From the NCBI GenBank assembly GCA_021295755.1, contig JAGWBT010000010.1, positions 1 through 41,379 of the forward strand: 41,379 nt of DNA, given 5' to 3'. Numbering within the stretch: position 1 is the first letter of the stretch; each line of letters opens with the position of its first letter. Positions 36,621 to 41,379 of the stretch are shown here, piece after piece. This DNA comes from Candidatus Poribacteria bacterium (GTDB lineage Bacteria > Poribacteria > WGA-4E > PCPOR2b). Position numbers and translations under genes: made by a program. The notes under the pieces were generated by a model, which was not told the DNA's origin, made no database searches, and was given only the letters and a program-made list of their open reading frames with translations.

Positions 36621-37523
36621 ATGGTTCCCCTGATTAGCAACATTGGCTATGGTCTATTAGGCGTCTGTCAACTTCCACGGTTCTGGTGGAAAGTCACTCT
36701 CAGAAGAGTGGGACTGCTTGACGAAGAATATCCCGATTGCAGCGGCGGGCTTGACACGTCGGTCCTCGAACTTTTAGATTTGGACAAAGAGACAACGCTC
36801 TCCTACCTGCGAGATAATATGCCGAACTATCTTGAATTTGAGACTTGGATTCTCCAGCAAAAGGGTGGGACGATTGATCAACAGGCGGTGGCAGATTGGA
36901 ACGAACAACTCCGATCTCGCAATCACCGTCCGGCGAAAATCGAAGAGACGTATCATGACATCGGGCTTCCTGATGATGCCGGCATTACGTCCGCTGTGGT
37001 GTTGAACAATCTACAGGATTGGCAGCTCTTTTATGAGCGGGACTTGGATAACGATTTCGCAGCGCTGACCGGGCGCGTTGTACCACTGATTGCAAACATC
37101 GATTACGGCGCTTTGGAGGTCTGTCAGTTGCCTCGAACTTGGATTAAAATCCTACTGAAAGCAAAAGGCAAGCTCCACCCGGACTATCCGGACATGACCG
37201 AAAACGGACTGGACCCGCGAGTCTTACGCGTGCTAGGAATCGAGCCCCTCGATGCTGTCGCTTACATCCGTAAAAATCTGCCCAGTTATACTCAGTTTGA
37301 GGCGTGGGTGTTAGAACAGAATGGCAGTGAAATTGACAGGGAAAAAGCCGATGAGTGGAACACCTTTATCCGCAACCGTACCCATAGGGGCGAGAAACGG
37401 ATCGAGATTCACGCAACCGTTGGTCGCGAAGATGACGGCACACTTAACTCTGCGGTGCTCCTCAACCATATCGAGGATTGGCATCTTGCCCACACTGATC
37501 TCATGAATGCATCCGCAGCGTGA
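36621..37523 (+). CDS. Internally duplicated DUF5069-like protein
   Basis: A 300-residue soluble protein built from two copies of a roughly 150-residue unit. Matching segments include VPLISNIGYGLLGVCQLPRFW with VPLIANIDYGALEVCQLPRTW, and FETWILQQKGGTIDQQAVADWN with FEAWVLEQNGSEIDREKADEWN, followed in both by an N-H-R or T-H-R stretch and a (V/L)LNN(L/H)xDW end. The LPR start, a basic helix and a later hydrophobic helix recall DUF5069, a family of unknown function. No catalytic motif is obvious. GACAAGGAG lies before the ATG. It converges on the BtpA gene. I cannot assign a function. Confidence 0.8.
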   Translation: MVPLISNIGYGLLGVCQLPRFWWKVTLRRVGLLDEEYPDCSGGLDTSVLELLDLDKETTLSYLRDNMPNYLEFETWILQQKGGTIDQQAVADWNEQLRSRNHRPAKIEETYHDIGLPDDAGITSAVVLNNLQDWQLFYERDLDNDFAALTGRVVPLIANIDYGALEVCQLPRTWIKILLKAKGKLHPDYPDMTENGLDPRVLRVLGIEPLDAVAYIRKNLPSYTQFEAWVLEQNGSEIDREKADEWNTFIRNRTHRGEKRIEIHATVGREDDGTLNSAVLLNHIEDWHLAHTDLMNASAA

Positions 37524-37574
37524 TTGAAAAGTTCGCTTCTAATTGTGATCCCGGTTTTGGGTTTCTGGAAGCAT

Positions 37575-38375
37575 CTATCCTTCACGCGCCTTAATCAGGG
37601 CGCGCACACGGTCTGCGTCAACTGCGTTTGTTGTCACACCGTCGTGTTTAATCGAGGTGCCGGCAATAACGCCATCTGCATACTGCAAAACTTCGACGAG
37701 GTTATCGACGGTCACACCGCTGCCAGCGAAAATACTGGCTTGAGGAACTGTCGATTTCACAGATTTTAACTGATCGAGATCGGTGCTTTTGCCCGTTGCT
37801 GCCCCCGTAACGATCAGTGCGTCCGCAAGTCCGCGATGATACGTATCCTCCGCACTTGCGAGGATATCGATTGGCGCAAGTGGTACGGCATGCTTTACGG
37901 CAATATCGGCGAAAATTTTAACCTCGCTTTTGAGGAGCGAGCGGTAGCGCAAGGTCTCGTGCGCTTTCCCTTGGATAATACCTTGGTCGGTAAGCATTGC
38001 GCCGGTATGCACATTTACACGGATAAAGTTTGCGTCCGTAACCGTCGCGATTGCTATCGCCGATTTTGCGTCGTTTCGCAGGACGTTGATCCCAATCGGT
38101 GTCTGGGGATGGTGCTCGCGAATCTTGTCTGCAATGAGTGCTAGCACCGCAACGGTATGAGGCTCGACGCTATCCGGTAAGAAGGGCGCATCCCCATAAT
38201 TTTCGATGATAACCCCGTCAATTCCATTATCAATTAGCGTCGCTGCGTCCGAAAGTGCGCGGGTGCGAATTTCATGGAAGGGTTGAGTAGATTGGGGACT
38301 GCCGATCAACGGGGGAAGATGGACCACACCGATGATCGGTTTGGGATGATCGAAAAGCTGATTGGTTCCCTGCAT
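37575..38375 (-). CDS. BtpA/SgcQ-family TIM-barrel protein
   Basis: A 266-residue protein of the BtpA/SgcQ family, a TIM-barrel group named after a photosystem I biogenesis factor but found widely near sugar genes, where it may act in sugar-phosphate metabolism. Family marks are PIIGVVHLPPLIGSP at the start, DGVIIENYGDAPF, IGINVLRNDAKSA, FIRVNVHTGAMLTDQGIIQG and AGSGVTVDNLVEVLQYADGVIAGTSIK. The frame extends 73 codons upstream, but those overlap the SDR gene. I chose the ATG that gives MQGTNQLFDHP, which has AAGGA upstream. It follows the SDR gene by about 34 bases on the same strand. Confidence 0.85.
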   Translation of the reverse strand: MQGTNQLFDHPKPIIGVVHLPPLIGSPQSTQPFHEIRTRALSDAATLIDNGIDGVIIENYGDAPFLPDSVEPHTVAVLALIADKIREHHPQTPIGINVLRNDAKSAIAIATVTDANFIRVNVHTGAMLTDQGIIQGKAHETLRYRSLLKSEVKIFADIAVKHAVPLAPIDILASAEDTYHRGLADALIVTGAATGKSTDLDQLKSVKSTVPQASIFAGSGVTVDNLVEVLQYADGVIAGTSIKHDGVTTNAVDADRVRALIKAREG

Positions 38376-38409
38376 ATTGCTAAAATCCTTCGCTCGTAGG
38401 AGACGACCA

Positions 38410-39216
38410 TCACTGCAAACGTGACAACATCGCCAGCGGTGTTGTTGCAAGCAGACCCGCATCAACGGGCAGCAACACACCAGAAATCCAACGAGACTCA
38501 TCGCTAGCGAGGAATAGTCCTGCCCACGCGATGTCCCAAGCGGTGCCTTCTGTTCCCAAAGGACCTGACCGACGGCGGAGATCGCGCAATTCATCGGAAA
38601 TGGTGGTCGTCATTGGAGCATAAATGTGTCCCGGTGCGATGCAGTTAACCCGAATGTTGTCCCGTCCGTGATGTACCGCCATATTGTGCGTCAAGGAGAC
38701 CGCACCTCCTTTCGATACAGCGTAGGGGATGTTCTGCCAGATATTCGCTCGCAGTCCATCAATTGAAGCGATATTGATAATCGAGCCACCACCTGCCTCA
38801 ATCATCTTGGGAATGGCGTGCTTAGATGCCAGCATCATACCCTTGAGATTAACCGCCATTACATCATCCCAGACATCTGGATCTACATCAACGACCGTCC
38901 CCGCCCCGCCGATGGCGGCACTGTTAAATAGAATATGCAACTCACCGTATCGTTCAACGGCTGCTTCAGCCATCGCTTGACAGTCATCGTTTTCGGAGAC
39001 ATCGCCGACGAAAATTGACGCCTCCCCGCCTTCCTCCTCAATAACAGCAAGGGTTTTCTCCGCATTTTCGAGATTTCGGTCTACCAGCAAGACCTTGGCA
39101 CCCTGCCTACTAAAGAGAATTGATGTCGCTCGTCCAACGCCATCTATCGGGGTGCGACTTCCCGCCCCGGTGACAATGGCGACTTTGCCTGCTAACCGTG
39201 TCCCGCTGTTTTCCAT
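38410..39216 (-). CDS. Short-chain dehydrogenase/reductase
   Basis: A 268-residue classical SDR that oxidises or reduces an alcohol or ketone with NAD(P). The catalytic set is visible: N123 in AVNLKG, S151 in NIASIDG, Y165 and K169 in YAVSKGG. The cofactor loop is stretched: TGAGSRTPIDGVGRA, with several extra residues between the usual glycines, as in a subfamily with TGAGSRTPG-type loops. D46 at the end of the second strand (LLVDRN) suggests NAD rather than NADP. The C-terminus is complete (SRWISGVLLPVDAGL). It lies just upstream of the BtpA gene on the same strand, so the two may share a pathway on a sugar-like compound. Confidence 0.92.
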   Translation of the reverse strand: MENSGTRLAGKVAIVTGAGSRTPIDGVGRATSILFSRQGAKVLLVDRNLENAEKTLAVIEEEGGEASIFVGDVSENDDCQAMAEAAVERYGELHILFNSAAIGGAGTVVDVDPDVWDDVMAVNLKGMMLASKHAIPKMIEAGGGSIINIASIDGLRANIWQNIPYAVSKGGAVSLTHNMAVHHGRDNIRVNCIAPGHIYAPMTTTISDELRDLRRRSGPLGTEGTAWDIAWAGLFLASDESRWISGVLLPVDAGLLATTPLAMLSRLQ

Positions 39217-39336
39217 TATTGCTCGGCTTCCTTTGATTTTATTTTTGATAGAATCAACTCATGGGATTTCGTTTCGTACATATAGAGTAAGCGCACTACC
39301 TTCCTCTACCCCGCCAAATAGCAAAATTTTCCCCTC

Positions 39337-39354
39337 AAGGTGTCTAAGGTGTCT
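39337..39354. repeat. 9-bp perfect tandem repeat, two copies
   Basis: AAGGTGTCT occurs twice in succession (39337-39345 and 39346-39354) in the divergent region between the SDR and the short epimerase. It could be a pair of operator sites or slippage. Confidence 0.6.
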
Positions 39355-39423
39355 ATAGTACGGATGATTTGATGTCTCGTCAACGGAAAATTATGCCTTT
39401 CCACAATCTTGTTAGTGAACCTC

Positions 39424-39453
39424 TTGACAAGTTAAAGAGTTCTGAACAATAAT
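39424..39453 (+). promoter_or_regulatory. Probable promoter for the short epimerase gene
   Basis: TTGACA (39424-39429), an 18-bp spacer and AATAAT (39448-39453, five of six consensus bases) precede the ATG at 39544 by about 90 bases. Confidence 0.5.
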
Positions 39454-39543
39454 GTGTCAGACAAACTTGAAACATGCAGCATATGAACAGACACTGTATC
39501 TTCTCATCAATAATTCAGCGTATAAACCGAGGAAATTACAACT

Positions 39544-40266
39544 ATGAAAATACTGTTGACAGGCGCAGCCGGCTTTGTCGGACGTGCTGCAGTCGATATC
39601 TTGAGCCAAGATCATGAAGTGACTGCCTTTGACATTCGTCCGGTTGTTGACTACGATAACACCGTTCAAGGTGATGTGCTTGACTATCCAACGCTTGAAG
39701 CCGTAATGGCGGGACATGATGCGGTTGTGAATACGATTATGGCACCCAATGGCAGTTACAGCATGGACGGTCCGGGTTTTGATATTAATGTGCGGGGTAT
39801 GTTTAATCTCCTTGAAGCTGCCCGTGTATGCCAGATCCAACGATTTGTCCATACTTCTAGCGGGGCGGTTCATGGCGGCTATCCAGAAGATACCTTTCTC
39901 ACACATGATTTATATCCACTCAAAGCTGCTAGCTCTTATGATCTTTCTAAGCTAGTGCAGGAAGAACTCGCCCGAAATTATCAGGAACAACACGATCTCT
40001 CCATCGCATGTATCCGACCATGGGGCATTATTGATTCAGACGAAATGGTTACGACCGATGGTCATCCTGTAGATGGCTACTATTATGGCTCAATTGATAG
40101 ACGGGATGTTGCGTCCGCGCTAAAATGTGCCCTAGAGACGCCGGATATTAGCTACGATTGTTTTTATATATTTTCCACACCGGGGGGCTATAAAAAAGGA
40201 GATGTAGCACGGACAGAGAGGATGCTGGGTTGGGAGCCGGTTTATCGATTTGATGCAGATCTGTAA
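39544..40266 (+). CDS. Short NAD-dependent epimerase/dehydratase family protein
   Basis: A 240-residue extended-type SDR, shorter than the usual 300-330. It has the NAD loop GAAGFVG (7-13), an acidic residue at the end of the second strand (FDIRPV, D30), the STSSG-like HTSSGAVHG (103-111) and the catalytic Y132-x-x-x-K136 (SYDLSK). RPWGIIDSDEM takes the place of the usual RxxNVYGP segment. The C-terminal substrate part is reduced, ending at ERMLGWEPVYRFDADL. It may act on a small sugar or aldonate, as in uronate dehydrogenases. The aldo/keto reductase gene follows 140 bases on. Confidence 0.85.
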   Translation: MKILLTGAAGFVGRAAVDILSQDHEVTAFDIRPVVDYDNTVQGDVLDYPTLEAVMAGHDAVVNTIMAPNGSYSMDGPGFDINVRGMFNLLEAARVCQIQRFVHTSSGAVHGGYPEDTFLTHDLYPLKAASSYDLSKLVQEELARNYQEQHDLSIACIRPWGIIDSDEMVTTDGHPVDGYYYGSIDRRDVASALKCALETPDISYDCFYIFSTPGGYKKGDVARTERMLGWEPVYRFDADL

Positions 40267-40334
40267 TCTCATTCCCGCAAGGAATCACTTGAATTAAAAA
40301 ATCCTTGAAATCTGGTGGGGATTGTGAGAAAATC

Positions 40335-40387
40335 ATTGGTATCTAAGACATGAATTTACCATCATTTCATTGACAACAGATACCAAT
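40335..40387. repeat. 10-bp perfect inverted repeat upstream of the aldo/keto reductase
   Basis: ATTGGTATCT (40335-40344) and AGATACCAAT (40378-40387) are exact reverse complements 33 bases apart and end 19 bases before the ATG at 40407. They could be two binding sites for a dimeric regulator or the stem of a leader hairpin that sits close to the ribosome site. Confidence 0.6.
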
Positions 40388-40406
40388 TCAGTTTGGAGGC
40401 ACGTTA

Positions 40407-41379
40407 ATGGGTAATATAGCAACAAGCAACTTGGGAAATACAGGGGTTGCCTTAACCAACTTGGGTTTCGGTGGGGCACCACTCGGAGATCTCTTTGAGA
40501 TTCTCAGTGAGACACAAGCGCAGGGGACACTTCAAGCGGCATGGGATGCCGGCTTGCGCTATTTTGACACAGCACCGTTCTACGGCTACGGGAAAAGTGA
40601 GCATCGTTTCGGACATTTTCTGCGCCAACAACCGCGCAATGAGTTTGTGCTTTCTACAAAAATTGGGCGTGTGCTGCGGGCGACACGTGATCCCGATAAT
40701 TTCGATAAAGGGATGTGGGCTGGAGGACTGCCTTTCGATCTTTATTTTGACTATAGCTACGATGGGGTTATGCGTTCTTTTGAAGACAGTCTCCAGCGAC
40801 TCAGCTTGAACTCTATCGATCTCCTGCTCATCCACGATCTCGATCACATGTTTCACGTGAACGATACACGGATCAACGCTCACATGGTGCAGCTCGGCAC
40901 CAGCGGTTGGCGGGCACTTGAGGAGCTCCGTTCCAGTGGACAGATAAAAGGGATAGGGGCTGGTGTGAATCAGATGGGAACTATCCCGCGCTTTTTAGAG
41001 ATGGTGGACCTCGATTTCTTTATCGTTGCGATGCCGTATACGCTGTTAGATCAGGATGTCTTGGACGCTGAATTTCCACAGTGCGAGGAACGCGGTGGTG
41101 CGGTATTTGCCTCTGGTATTCTGGCGACAGGTGCGACGGAGAACGCCTATTACGCCTATGCCCCGGCACCCCCTGAGGTACTAGAAAAAACGCGGTACAT
41201 CCAAGCGGTCTGTGATCGACACAATGTGCCATTACGGGCAGCCGCATTACAGTTCCCGTTAGCGCATCCAATCGTCGCCGCAGCGATTCCGGGTGGTCTT
41301 ATGCCAGAGCATGTTCAATCAAACGTAGAAATATTTGAACACCCTATCCCTGCGGATCTCTGGAGTGAGTTAAAGGCAG
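40407..41379 (+). CDS. Aldo/keto reductase (cut by window end)
   Basis: At least 324 residues are visible and the frame is still open at the last base, so the protein is nearly complete. It is an aldo/keto reductase of the type that includes D-threo-aldose 1-dehydrogenase and L-fucose dehydrogenase. The catalytic residues are D and Y in FDTAPFYGYGKSE (about 53-64), K in STKIGR (about 82-87) and H in LLLIHDLDH (about 145-153). The later barrel holds SGQIKGIGAGVNQM and FIVAMPYTLLDQ, and the end has the cofactor-binding AAIPGGLMPEHVQSNVE. GGAGG lies 7-8 bases before the ATG. A 10-bp inverted repeat lies just upstream. Sugar oxidation is the likely job. Confidence 0.93.
   Translation, partial: MGNIATSNLGNTGVALTNLGFGGAPLGDLFEILSETQAQGTLQAAWDAGLRYFDTAPFYGYGKSEHRFGHFLRQQPRNEFVLSTKIGRVLRATRDPDNFDKGMWAGGLPFDLYFDYSYDGVMRSFEDSLQRLSLNSIDLLLIHDLDHMFHVNDTRINAHMVQLGTSGWRALEELRSSGQIKGIGAGVNQMGTIPRFLEMVDLDFFIVAMPYTLLDQDVLDAEFPQCEERGGAVFASGILATGATENAYYAYAPAPPEVLEKTRYIQAVCDRHNVPLRAAALQFPLAHPIVAAAIPGGLMPEHVQSNVEIFEHPIPADLWSELKA

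Larger units (their letters stand above)
39217..39543. other. Divergent intergenic region, SDR / short epimerase
   Basis: A 327-base non-coding stretch holding a 9-bp tandem repeat and the + strand promoter listed separately. AAAGGAAG before the SDR ATG is its ribosome site. No credible gene or structured RNA is seen. Confidence 0.5.

Noticed and set aside
38376-38594. N-terminal extension of the BtpA-family frame by 73 codons
   Set aside because: It overlaps the SDR gene, contains a cysteine-rich unlikely sequence, and a well-placed ribosome site precedes the shorter start.
39457-39906. A 149-residue minus-strand frame overlapping the short epimerase
   Set aside because: Antisense to a gene with a complete NAD loop and YxxxK site. 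No family features.

Overview
The window comes from a bacterial chromosome of moderate GC content. It mixes core genes (rpoB, rpoC, smc, queG, nrdR, a B12-dependent ribonucleotide reductase, moaB) with catabolic-type oxidoreductases: a phytanoyl-CoA-dioxygenase-like enzyme, Gfo/Idh/MocA, a 2-hydroxyacid dehydrogenase, an Ldh2-type dehydrogenase, aldo/keto reductases and SDRs. That mixture, with rpoBC cut off from ribosomal protein genes, resembles uncultured Poribacteria or a similar sponge or marine lineage. This placement is inference from gene content. Promoters are easy to read because several sigma-70-type sites sit at or near consensus (TTGACA, 17 bp, TATAAT).

Layout. 1-2580: end of an aldo/keto reductase, an unusual P-loop protein, and a dioxygenase fused to HEAT repeats, all on +. 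2584-4344: an ABC half-transporter on -. 4726-10092: a sugar-nucleotide epimerase, then an Ldh2-type dehydrogenase facing away from a + strand group of Gfo/Idh oxidoreductase, D-2-hydroxyacid dehydrogenase and HAD phosphatase. 10186-19100: rpoC and rpoB on -, behind a perfect-consensus promoter and next to a decayed TnpB element. 20114-24946: queG and smc on +. 25154-27223: an EF-G paralogue on -. 27815-28872: a possible small membrane protein and a TSUP transporter on +. 28977-33266: nrdR, nrdJ and an HD-domain gene on -, with NrdR boxes in front. 33656-41379: MATE exporter, a double PurS protein, a tiny diheme cytochrome, MoaB, a duplicated DUF5069-like protein, a BtpA/SDR pair, a short epimerase and a nearly complete aldo/keto reductase cut by the window end.

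How the genes work together. The clearest module is nrdR-nrdJ-HD. NrdR can sense nucleotide levels and bind two boxes one helical phase apart just downstream of a TTGACA-17-TATTAT promoter, nrdJ makes deoxynucleotides, and the HD protein starts 9 bases after nrdJ. In this sequence nrdJ is broken into two frames by what looks like a small deletion. rpoBC forms a two-gene transcription unit with lineage-type insertions: a repeated module in beta and a cysteine-rich insertion near the N-terminus of beta'. A very strong antisense intrinsic terminator lies inside the convergent HAD gene downstream of rpoC. The oxidoreductases probably act on sugars and related hydroxy acids, but no complete pathway can be read here.

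I see no CRISPR array, rRNA, tRNA or prophage. I found no clear multi-gene system of a wholly new kind. The strongest candidates for new biology are the double PurS protein, the dioxygenase-HEAT fusion, the RpoB and RpoC insertions, the HD gene tied to the RNR operon, and a possible leader peptide coupled to the MATE gene.
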